NCBI RefSeq assembly: GCF_937875265.1 | Contig: NZ_CALLXM010000243.1 | Span: 1 to 29,343 of the forward strand | Reading direction: 5' to 3' | Source of the DNA: an uncultured Acetobacter sp. | GTDB taxonomy: Bacteria; Pseudomonadota; Alphaproteobacteria; Acetobacterales; Acetobacteraceae | DNA: 29,343 nucleotides | In this document: positions 8,248 to 16,300 of the stretch, piece by piece | Position numbering within the stretch: the stretch's first letter is position 1 | Layout: the number at the start of each line of letters is the position of its first letter | Position numbers and translations under genes: made by a program | Notes under the pieces: generated by a model | What the model was told of the DNA's origin: nothing | Databases searched by the model: none | What the model saw: only the letters and a program-made list of their open reading frames with translations

Positions 8248-8448
8248 ATGAAAATTTTAGTTAAAACATTTAAAAACAAGGTTGGAGCAACCGCTATCGA
8301 ATATGGTCTGATTGCTGCCTTGATTTCAGTTGCAATTATCGGAACAGTCGGCAGTCTTGGTAAGAGCTTGACAGCTACATTCAGTACAGTTTCATCAAGT
8401 ATTTCATCTGCTAACTCTGGTACTGGTACTACTGCTTCTGCTGGTTAA
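8248..8448 (+). CDS. Flp-type (type IVb) major pilin
   Basis: The 66-residue protein starts at the ATG 8248, placed by the strong GGAGGA upstream. It has a short basic leader, then the prepilin motif G/ATAIEYGLIAALIS with Glu at +5 after the predicted cut, and a hydrophobic assembly helix (ALISVAIIGTVGSL). A small Ser/Thr/Gly-rich tail follows. This is the plan of Flp/Fap pilins, which are cut by a TadV/CpaA-type peptidase and assembled by the Tad secretion machine into thin adhesive pili. No Tad genes lie on this element, so host machinery would be needed. Its own promoter and terminator frame it as a single-gene unit. Confidence 0.9.
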   Translation: MKILVKTFKNKVGATAIEYGLIAALISVAIIGTVGSLGKSLTATFSTVSSSISSANSGTGTTASAG

Positions 8449-8473
8449 TCTACAGAAGCAAGCGTCATACGTT

Positions 8474-8505
8474 ATGGGGAACCTTTCGGGGTTCCTTTTT
8501 TTATG
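8474..8505 (+). terminator. Terminator of the first pilin gene
   Basis: The stem ggaacc/ggttcc with a short loop is followed by a run of seven T, just after the pilin stop. Nearly the same sequence ends the second pilin gene. Confidence 0.88.
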
Positions 8506-8533
8506 TCTACAATCTGGAAGAATTTTCTCAAAT

Positions 8534-8575
8534 AGTTCGATATAATTGAAGTTATTCCTGAATATATATTACAAT
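8534..8575 (+). promoter_or_regulatory. Promoter of the second pilin gene
   Basis: agttcgat (8534-8541), then TTGAAG (8546-8551), an 18-base spacer and TACAAT (8570-8575). The arrangement copies that ahead of the first pilin gene. Confidence 0.5.
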
Positions 8576-8608
8576 AAATATGTATATATACAATGGAGGA
8601 TTTCAAAT

Positions 8609-9340
8609 ATGATTTATTATAAAAAGAAAATACAGCAGGATGTTGGAGCAACCGCTGTCGAATATGGCATACTTTCTGCCCTGATTGCTGTTGTGACGAT
8701 TTTATCCCTACAGGCAACAGGAACAAACCTTGGGACAACCTATTGCACCATAGCCAATCAATTAAGCCAGGCTGTTGGAGCAGGAGCCACAGCATCCGGT
8801 TGCTCTGCTACGTCTTCGCCCAGTAATGGTACTGGAACCGGTGCAGGAACCGGTGCAGGAACAAGTGCAGGAACCACATGTGATAGTTCTTCATTAGCTC
8901 ACATATGTGACGCATCTAATAGTTATACACTGGCAAATGAATACAAGGAACCCTCACTGCAAAATTTTGCCATTTCTGATGTGCAAAGTTTGAGTGGTTT
9001 TTATGATGCCAATGGCAATGAAATAACAACACCACAAGAGTATGCCGAAGCACTTGGTGTTTCTGCTGATGATTATAATACCTTGGCAAATATCTATAAA
9101 ACCCCAGGAACCTCGACACTCCAAGCAGAGGTGGCCATAGATCAAGATGTTAACAATAACCTTTCCGACAACGTTTATATTCCAGATTTTACCAAGGCAA
9201 CCATGACAACAAGCAATGGTACTATATTCTCATATTCGGATATTTCATCGAGCAATGCATCATTTTATGAATTTAAACCAACTAGCGGAACTTCTGGTAA
9301 CAATATTACACTGGGGATGAATGCACCTACAGGAAACTAA
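8609..9340 (+). CDS. Flp-like pilin with large C-terminal domain
   Basis: The 243-residue protein starts at ATG 8609, chosen because of GGAGGA and the likeness to the first pilin's start region. The N-terminus has the same prepilin pattern (VGATAVEYGILSALIAVV, Glu at +5) followed by one hydrophobic helix. A Gly/Thr/Ala linker with a repeated GTGAGTGAGTSAG pattern (residues about 73-86) leads to a roughly 150-residue Asn/Asp/Ser-rich soluble domain with no family I recognise. Two Cys pairs (C49/C64 and C88/C96) could form disulphides outside the cell. The structure suggests a minor or tip pilin carrying an adhesin-like domain. It probably arose by duplication of the neighbouring gene, since promoter, start region and terminator match. 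Confidence 0.82.
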   Translation: MIYYKKKIQQDVGATAVEYGILSALIAVVTILSLQATGTNLGTTYCTIANQLSQAVGAGATASGCSATSSPSNGTGTGAGTGAGTSAGTTCDSSSLAHICDASNSYTLANEYKEPSLQNFAISDVQSLSGFYDANGNEITTPQEYAEALGVSADDYNTLANIYKTPGTSTLQAEVAIDQDVNNNLSDNVYIPDFTKATMTTSNGTIFSYSDISSSNASFYEFKPTSGTSGNNITLGMNAPTGN

Positions 9341-9372
9341 AGACGGAAAACCAGTAATCTATGGCTTTCACG

Positions 9373-9402
9373 GGGGAACCTTTCGAGGTTCCTTTTTTTA
9401 TG
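9373..9402 (+). terminator. Terminator of the second pilin gene
   Basis: Hairpin ggaacc/ggttcc followed by seven T, nearly identical to the terminator at 8474-8505. Confidence 0.87.
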
Positions 9403-9411
9403 GGTATCACA

Positions 9412-11160
9412 TCACATTTTCAAAGTGTTTCCATGGTGTTCAACGTCTGAATTCTGCTGTCGCATCAATGCCATGGTTTCATTTGTTTCCTTAAGAGTTT
9501 TCGCAATTTCCGCGTCCATCTTCCTGTTTTCCAGATAGCCCACGTTTTTGGAAATCATCTGTGTCAGAATATCCTTTCCATGTAGGTTCAGGAAAGACTC
9601 AAACGTGACAGAATTCCCGTTCTGTTGGGCATGAAGCTTCTGATAATTTTTGTAGGACGATTTGTATAAAAGGTAGCTCTGAAACAGGATATCTTCCTGC
9701 TGGTCTTCTGACATCATGTTCCATGTCGCATCACTGATGGGAGCAGGAAGCCCAAAATTAATGGCAACAGGATAAGGCTTGTTCCTGATGGTCACAGACC
9801 CACCAAAAAACAGGCTCAGGAACAGTTCCACCAGCAAAAGCAGAATGTTGCTGTCAATGCTGTTGTTCCATTGGTCAAGCCAGTATTCCTGGTCATTAAG
9901 GTTCTGATAGGCTCTGCGATAAAAATACCAGTCTTCCTGTTTTGCCTGTTTCAATCGGGCTTTGATGTCCCTGATATAATCCGGGGTTATCAGAACAATA
10001 TGGGACAGACTGACAACATGGGTGATGCGTCTGTTCAGTGTTCCAGTGCAGACAATCTTTTTAATATCTGGCTTTGTGCTGACAGGATTTGAACCTGTTG
10101 CTGTGCGATGGTTTCGAGCAACTGCTGTATCTGGTCGATGGGTGAGGGTTTGTCTCCTGTCTGGTTGCTCATCAGGTCGAGAATGTTTTGTGTGTTCTTG
10201 TTCGCTCCATAGGCTTCCTGGTAGGTCTGCCGGTATAAAGAAATTCTCTTGGCCTGTTCCGAGTTCTGGAAGTGTTCTGTCATTAATTTTTCCTTTCTTT
10301 TGAATGTCTGCATAAAATGGGAGGTCATACCCCCTGACGTAGTCCACAGCCTGTTTTGCTGTGATTTTCAGAGGTTTTCCCTCTGCCTTGGAAGCCATGT
10401 TGACCAGCCTGTTCAAAGCATGAACATTGCCAGTCTGGTCTATGACAACCGGCCCCTTATCCCCCATAGCCAGATGACAACCATGAGCCTTTAACTGCTC
10501 CTTGAGAACATCCGGGTTATAGCCCTTCCAGCCCTTGAGAACGATTACAGCCAGACCAGCTTTATCGATATGGGTGCGTTCCTGTTGGGCACGTTCCTGG
10601 GGCTTCAGTTTCCCTCTGGTGCGTGTTCCTTCCAGTCCTGCATCCCTGAGTATCTGGGCTTGGGCTGTTTTCCCTTCGGCTTCCAGAGCCTTGATAACAG
10701 CATCATTATGTCTGCCGGACAGGATAGGTTCTCCTGTGCGTATTTCTGCCAGTCGGTTCAGCTTCTCACGTCTGATGAAATCATTATCCATTCGGATACA
10801 GGAACCCGATGGCAACAGAAGGGAATACACCCTGTGCTTGTGTTCCCGGCCATGTTTGACATGCACAACTTCAGTGAAGGGCTGTTTCTGGAGAGAAAAT
10901 TCATTTTCGTAATCCTGCCAGAAATCAGCCCATTGGTCTGATGTCCAGTCGTGTGCGGGGTCTGCATGAACATGGTGGAGAGGTTTGGAATGGCTGGCAT
11001 AACTGCCAATATGGGTCAGTTCCTTAATCTGGTCTTTGGTGCCCGTTTCAATCAACCCACGTGATGCACCCACCATGACAGCATCATTCTGACGCTTATA
11101 GTCCAGAAGGTGACGCCATAGTCCTGAGCCACCCTTGCCACGTGTAGCCCCGCTAATCAT
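9412..11160 (-). CDS. MobA/VirD2-like relaxase
   Basis: The 582-residue protein would nick the element at oriT, stay bound to the 5' end and lead it into the recipient. The N-terminal 200 residues hold the relaxase domain. A histidine motif LHHVHADP lies at 61-68, followed by HVKHGREHKHRVYSLLLPSG at about 100-119, the metal-binding region of this alphaproteobacterial family, and RREKLNRLAEI..GEPI..GRHN. The region from about 290 to 375 is a polar, low-complexity linker in which another gene overlaps out of frame. The C-terminal 200 residues carry a hydrophobic segment (NILLLLVELFLSLFFGG), possibly membrane-associated. The start forms a TAATG overlap with the MobC-like gene. Transfer would need a helper's coupling protein and channel. 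Confidence 0.87.
   Translation of the reverse strand: MISGATRGKGGSGLWRHLLDYKRQNDAVMVGASRGLIETGTKDQIKELTHIGSYASHSKPLHHVHADPAHDWTSDQWADFWQDYENEFSLQKQPFTEVVHVKHGREHKHRVYSLLLPSGSCIRMDNDFIRREKLNRLAEIRTGEPILSGRHNDAVIKALEAEGKTAQAQILRDAGLEGTRTRGKLKPQERAQQERTHIDKAGLAVIVLKGWKGYNPDVLKEQLKAHGCHLAMGDKGPVVIDQTGNVHALNRLVNMASKAEGKPLKITAKQAVDYVRGYDLPFYADIQKKGKINDRTLPELGTGQENFFIPADLPGSLWSEQEHTKHSRPDEQPDRRQTLTHRPDTAVARNHRTATGSNPVSTKPDIKKIVCTGTLNRRITHVVSLSHIVLITPDYIRDIKARLKQAKQEDWYFYRRAYQNLNDQEYWLDQWNNSIDSNILLLLVELFLSLFFGGSVTIRNKPYPVAINFGLPAPISDATWNMMSEDQQEDILFQSYLLYKSSYKNYQKLHAQQNGNSVTFESFLNLHGKDILTQMISKNVGYLENRKMDAEIAKTLKETNETMALMRQQNSDVEHHGNTLKM
10035..10283 (-). CDS. Probable coiled-coil mobilisation protein nested in the relaxase
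   Basis: An 82-residue frame lies wholly inside the relaxase gene, on the same strand in another frame. It starts at ATG 10283 behind agaaaggaaa, a good ribosome-binding site placed inside the relaxase coding sequence. The peptide has a charged helical N-terminus (MTEHFQNSEQAKRISLYRQ) and a regular coiled-coil C-terminus (IQQLLETIAQQQVQILSAQS) ending RLSALEH. In the same stretch the relaxase frame encodes only a polar linker, as expected where the other frame carries the constraint. The layout recalls RSF1010, where mobB is encoded within mobA, but I see no sequence relation to MobB. A role as relaxase accessory is inference. Confidence 0.62.
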   Translation of the reverse strand: MTEHFQNSEQAKRISLYRQTYQEAYGANKNTQNILDLMSNQTGDKPSPIDQIQQLLETIAQQQVQILSAQSQILKRLSALEH

Positions 11161-11543
11161 TATTTTCCTTCAAGCTTCTTGCGGAGCCTGTCCAGATTAC
11201 GCACGGCTTCACGCACATCAGGGATGAGGGATTCTGCTTCAGCATGAGCCATGACATGACCCTCCTGACGGGATTTGATGGCATATTGCACCAATGCTCC
11301 ACATAGTTCAGCCGTGCTTTCCCTGAGCCTGTAAAGCTCCTTGATGTATTCCGGCTTGGGGGGAGCAAAGGCTTTAACGCTCTGCTTTGGAGGCAATGGG
11401 TAGGATAATGTGTCAGCCATCGTGCGACGAACAAGACTGTTTGCAGTCACATCCTGCTGTCTGGCCTGTTCTGTTATCCTGCCATACAGGTCATCATCCA
11501 AACGGACTAAAAGGGAATGGTTCAGTTTTCTTTTTTCACTCAT
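11160..11543 (-). CDS. MobC-like relaxosome accessory protein
   Basis: The 127-residue protein starts at ATG 11543 with AGGAGA upstream. The N-terminus (LNHSLLVRLDDDLYGRITEQA) is a ribbon-helix-helix-type DNA-binding fold, followed by a Pro-rich spacer and a C-terminal helical segment (IPDVREAVRNLDRLRKKLEGK) as in MobC family proteins. These bind beside the nick site and help open oriT for the relaxase. It is coupled to the relaxase by a TAATG overlap, and the inverted-repeat region just upstream is its likely target. Confidence 0.8.
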   Translation of the reverse strand: MSEKRKLNHSLLVRLDDDLYGRITEQARQQDVTANSLVRRTMADTLSYPLPPKQSVKAFAPPKPEYIKELYRLRESTAELCGALVQYAIKSRQEGHVMAHAEAESLIPDVREAVRNLDRLRKKLEGK

Positions 11544-11570
11544 GAAATGGGTCTCCTGCTTAAATGGGGG

Positions 11571-11640
11571 TCAACGGGGGAAAAGCATTTTCCCCCTTGC
11601 CAGATTACCGAGTGGAGCAACGCGGATACTCGGTATGCCT
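11571..11640. other. oriT candidate of the younger element
   Basis: Two inverted repeats lie upstream of the MobC-like gene. 11576-11596 has perfect 9-base arms (gggggaaaa/ttttccccc) with a 3-base loop. 11606-11635 has perfect 8-base arms (taccgagt/actcggta) around a 14-base spacer. Short inverted repeats next to a relaxase operon are the usual form of oriT. The exact nick site is not identifiable by eye. The first hairpin might instead be a regulatory or terminator structure. Confidence 0.55.
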
Positions 11641-11762
11641 GGCTATAATCAAAAGATAACAAAGGAGATGGCAAACAAGATGAGAAAACAGACAATAAAA
11701 AGAAAAGGTATTTTACGGGTATAATGCAGGTGCTTTACATAAAATGTGTTACATTAGTTCCA

Positions 11763-12590
11763 TCATTCCTTCTTAAGTATGCATTCTTCAAAGGTTATAT
11801 GTTTAAATATTTTTTCGTTTCTCATTTTTTCTATTAGATGCGGTAATTTTCCGTTAATAAATTTTTTAAAAAATCCATATAATAAAATAATGAACTGTCC
11901 ACCAAAAAATAAGGACAAGGAAAAAGCATCATTTTCTAATGAAATATTGTATTTGTAGAAAAAGTTCTGTTGACTCTTAAATCTATGAATTACATCTTCT
12001 TTATATTTCATAGATTCTGTAATGTCTTTTATAATATGAAACTCTTTTTCATTTTTTAAATCAGCTATTCGACAAAATATATAGCCACTGAAACGAATTC
12101 CAGTTATTTTATAATATATAGCATGAAGCATTTTGTAAGCAAAAGTAAACATTACATGCTGGCATTCTTTCCCTAAAAAAGCCATATAGTATCCTTGATG
12201 CCTTAAAATGTCGCCATTTTCCCCAAAGGTTTCTCTGAATGTTTTTTTCTGAAATACGACACTGCTATGGGCAGTTAATTCATTTACTAATTCTGGGTTG
12301 TTATTTTTAATTCCATCTATTAATTTTTTTATCCTTTTGTTTTCATCTATGTCATTTTTTATGTCAGTTGATTCTTGATAAAATAAGAAAGCTGCAGCCT
12401 GCTCATCTTTACTCGTATTATGATTACACCTGTGACACACAGGAAACTCATAATCCACGGGAGCCTCCTTACGAAGGAAAAGTATTCGTGGAGGCATATG
12501 ATCGATTTCTCTAGCAATATCTCCACAAATATAACAGCTTGGATGTTTTTGAAAAAAAGTTTCACGCTTCTGTTTTCTTGTTTGTGCCAC
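11763..12590 (-). CDS. HNH endonuclease-like protein
   Basis: The 275-residue protein starts at a GTG with GGAG 8 bases upstream. The N-terminal 60 residues contain an HNH-type metal site: CYICG, then EIDHMPPR with the central His, then CHRCNHNTSKDE. The two CxxC pairs probably hold zinc, and the HNH core cuts DNA. The remaining 200 residues are helical with no recognised family. The gene is much more AT-rich than the mobilisation genes beside it and its codon use differs, so it was probably acquired separately. Its place next to the restriction enzyme suggests defence cargo, but no direct evidence shows the target. Confidence 0.78.
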   Translation of the reverse strand: MAQTRKQKRETFFQKHPSCYICGDIAREIDHMPPRILFLRKEAPVDYEFPVCHRCNHNTSKDEQAAAFLFYQESTDIKNDIDENKRIKKLIDGIKNNNPELVNELTAHSSVVFQKKTFRETFGENGDILRHQGYYMAFLGKECQHVMFTFAYKMLHAIYYKITGIRFSGYIFCRIADLKNEKEFHIIKDITESMKYKEDVIHRFKSQQNFFYKYNISLENDAFSLSLFFGGQFIILLYGFFKKFINGKLPHLIEKMRNEKIFKHITFEECILKKE

Positions 12591-12649
12591 GATTCAGCTC
12601 CACTAAAATATATTTTTATAATCTTTAGAAAGAAAAACTCACAAGCAAG

Positions 12650-13060
12650 TCAATTTTCCAGACTGTTGGCAGTTTTTTGTTGGCGTGACTTCCTGCGAAC
12701 AACCTTGCTGACAGCATCCTTGAACGCATAGGCATGGTTTTTGAGTTCTGCGAGGTCTTCGGGACTATCCTGGATAACATCCAGTAAGGTGACAAGGTCT
12801 TTGAAGGTGTCTGAAAGGGTCGTTATCTGTCTTCTGACACGTTCCCTGTTTACGGCTTCACTGGTGACACGCCACCATTCCAGCACTTCAGCTTTTTCCT
12901 GCGTGGTGCATTTATCCAGAATGTCACGGGAAACCATCGAATAGTAGCAGGGGAAAGACCCAAGGGTTTCCTTGATGGCTCGCTTCTTTTCAGGGCTGTA
13001 GGTCCAACGACTGATTTCCCATTTGGGTGTGCCTTTGTTGTCTAATAATCTAAATTGCAT
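12650..13060 (-). CDS. Unknown 136-aa protein divergent from the type ISP gene
   Basis: I do not recognise this family. It starts at ATG 13060 with AGGAG at a good distance. The N-terminus (MQFRLLDNKGTPKWEISRW) looks like a small beta unit; the rest is charged helix, ending in a basic tail (VVRRKSRQQK). There is no membrane segment. It shares a 245-bp divergent intergenic region with the restriction-modification gene, and two copies of atggtcaaca lie there. A regulatory or accessory role for that enzyme is possible but rests on position alone. Confidence 0.72.
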   Translation of the reverse strand: MQFRLLDNKGTPKWEISRWTYSPEKKRAIKETLGSFPCYYSMVSRDILDKCTTQEKAEVLEWWRVTSEAVNRERVRRQITTLSDTFKDLVTLLDVIQDSPEDLAELKNHAYAFKDAVSKVVRRKSRQQKTANSLEN

Positions 13061-13305
13061 GGTAAAATCTCCTTATAAAATAAATGGTCAACATTTTATG
13101 AATGTGACGTTCAAATATAATTATAAGTAAATAATAAACAGTATTTCAAATATATTGGAATTATTATTTTATACTGATGGTCAACATGATAGAGGCACCA
13201 TGGAATGGCTCATCAGGTCATGGAGAGGGGTGCTTCTCATCTTCGCACCAGAAGCTATAATGGCAGGATAAATTTTTATCTGACCCATTCAAGGTGTGTG
13301 TCCTG

Positions 13306-16300
13306 ATGTCCGCTCTGTCTGAACTGCTTGATTCCCTTCGTGATTCTGCTGTGAGTGAGAGCGAGAAAGGCACCTATTTTGAAGAACTTATTGTCTGTTA
13401 CCTGCGGACAGAGCCAAGTTATGCGGATATTTATGACCAGGTCTGCACCTACAAGGAATGGGCAAGGGAGCATGGTCATCCTGTCAAGGATACAGGGATT
13501 GACCTGGTGGCCAGAACACGGGGAACGCAGGAGTTCCATGCTATCCAGTGCAAGTTCTATGCTCCTGACCATAAAATCAGCAAAAAAGATATCGACACCT
13601 TTTTCTCGGCTTCAGGGAAAAAACATTTCTCCCGGCGTATCATTGTTGCCACCACCAATCACTGGAACAGCAACGCAGAAGATACACTGTCTGACCAGAA
13701 CCCACCTGTCAGCAAGATTGACCTGCTCGACCTTGAGAACAGCCTGATTGACTGGTCACAATACAAGCCCAACAAAGCTCCTGTCCTGCGGGAGAAGAAG
13801 ACACCAAGGGAACATCAGGTCACAGCCATTCATAACGTTCAGGCAGGATTTAAGACGCATGAACGGGGTCGTCTCATCATGGCCTGTGGCACAGGGAAAA
13901 CCTTCACCAGTCTGAAAATTGCGGAACAGCAGGTTGGAAAAGGTGGATTGGTGCTTTTTCTTGTCCCAAGTCTGTCCTTGCTTTCCCAGACCCTTACAGA
14001 ATGGACACAGGAAAGTCATGTTCCCCTGCATAGTTTTGCAGTCTGTTCAGATAGTGATGTGGGAAAAAAGAAAGCGTCCGATGATGACGAAATTAAAATC
14101 AAAATTCACGAGTTACGCTACCCGGCAACCACCAGTGCGGAACGTCTGACAAAAGAATATCTGAAACGTCACGATAACAGCCACATGACTGTGGTGTTCT
14201 CCACCTACCATTCCATCAAGGTCATCAGTGATGCCCAGAAAGAGTTTGGCTTTCCAGAGTTTGACCTGATTGTCTGCGATGAAGCCCATAGAACAACAGG
14301 GGTGACGTTTGGGGGAGAAGACAATGACAGTGCTTTTGTCAAAGTCCATAATCAGGAGTTTCTGAAGGGTAAGCATCGTCTCTACATGACAGCCACGCCA
14401 AGAATTTATGGCGATGTGGCTCAGGACAAAGCCATCAAGGAAGGGGCTATTGTTTATGGCATGAACAATGAGGACATTTATGGTCCTGAGTTCCATGTCA
14501 TCACCTTTTCCGAGGCTGTCAGACGTAAACTGCTGGTGGATTACAAGGTCATTGTTCTGGCTGTGGATGAGGATACTGTCAGCAGGAGTGTCCAGAAACT
14601 TCTGGATGACCCGGATAATGGTCTGACTGTTTCTGATGCCTCCAAAATTGTTGGGTGCTGGAAGGCTCTCTCCAAGGTTGGGCTGACACTGGATGACCTG
14701 GATGCCCCAGAACCCATGAAAAGGGCTGTGGCATTCTGTCAGGTGATTTCCCCCAATTACAAGGGAAGAACACACAAGGTCAGTTCCATCCAGATTTCCG
14801 AGATGTTCCAGAAAGTAGTGGAGGAATATCAGGATGGTGAAGATATTGAACAGCAAGCCCGTCTGACATGTGAAGCTGAACATGTGGATGGGGGGATGAA
14901 TGCCAGTGAAAAGGAAGGCAAGCTGGCATGGCTGAAGGAAGAACCTCCAGAAAATACCTGTCGTGTCCTCTCCAACGTGCGTTGTCTGTCTGAAGGTGTG
15001 GACGTTCCGGCTCTGGATGCTGTGTTGTTTCTGACCCCCAGAAATTCCCAGGTGGATGTGGTGCAGTCTGTGGGGCGTGTGATGCGTGTCGCACCAGGCA
15101 AGAAACGGGGCTATGTGGTTCTTCCAGTGGTTATTCCGGCTGGTATTGAGCCAGACAAGGCATTGGATAACAATTCAACCTATCAGGTCGTATGGCAGGT
15201 TCTTCAGGCTCTCCGGTCCCATGATGACCGCTTTGACAGCATGGTCAATAAAATGGACCTGCAAGCCAAGCCTGACACGTCACGCATGGAAGTGATTGCT
15301 GTCACCAAAAAGATTGCCCCAAAAACCAAAGCCCTGACGACAGGAACAGCTCAGAAGGCTCATTCCTCCTATAGCCTTGGGAAAAATTCTACCCCTCAAA
15401 CAGATGACCGGCAGGACCCGCTCCCGTTTAAAGTGGGGGAAATTGAACGAGCCATTTACGCCAAAATCGTCAAGAAAGTGGGCAACAGACACCATTGGGA
15501 GGATTGGGCAGGTGATATTGCCAAGATAGCCCAGACCCACATTACCCGCATTACTACCATTCTGGATAACCCTGAGAATGTTCAGGCCCGCGAAGCCTTT
15601 GACCAGTTCGCTACCGATTTACGCTCTGAACTCAATGACAGCATCACACAGGATGAAATCATCGAGATGCTGGCACAACACCTGATTACCCGGCCTGTGT
15701 TCGAGGCTCTGTTTTCAGGACATAGTTTTGTGTCTGACAATCCCATGTCCAAAGCCATGCAGTCTGTTCTGGATGCGCTGGACAAACACAGTCTGCATAA
15801 GGAAACAGACAGGCTTGAATCCTTTTACACCAGTGTCAGGGAAAGGGCTTCAGGGATTGATACAGCCTATGGTCGCCAGAAGGTCATCAAGGAATTGTAT
15901 GATGGATTTTTCCAGCAGGCTTTTCCACGTCTGAAAGACCGTCTTGGGATTGTTTACACACCTCTGGAAGTTGTGGATTTTATTATCCGTTCCATCAATG
16001 ACGTTCTGGAAAATGAGTTTGGTCAGACCCTGGGAAGTGAGGGTGTTCATATCATGGACCCCTTTACTGGCACGGGCACATTTATCACCCGACTGTTGCA
16101 AAGTGGGCTGATTACCAAGGAGCAGTTGCTCCATAAATACAAACATGAACTCCATGCGAACGAAATTGTTCTGCTGGCTTATTACATTGCTTCTATCAAT
16201 ATCGAAGCAACCTTTGCAGATTTGATGGATGGGAAATATGAACCCTTTGAAGGGATATGTCTGACAGATACGTTCCGGCTCAGTGAACCCCATGACCTGA

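Noticed and set aside
14113..14883. 256-codon minus-strand frame within the type ISP gene
   Set aside because: It lies opposite the helicase domain, whose motifs are intact. No protein features of its own.
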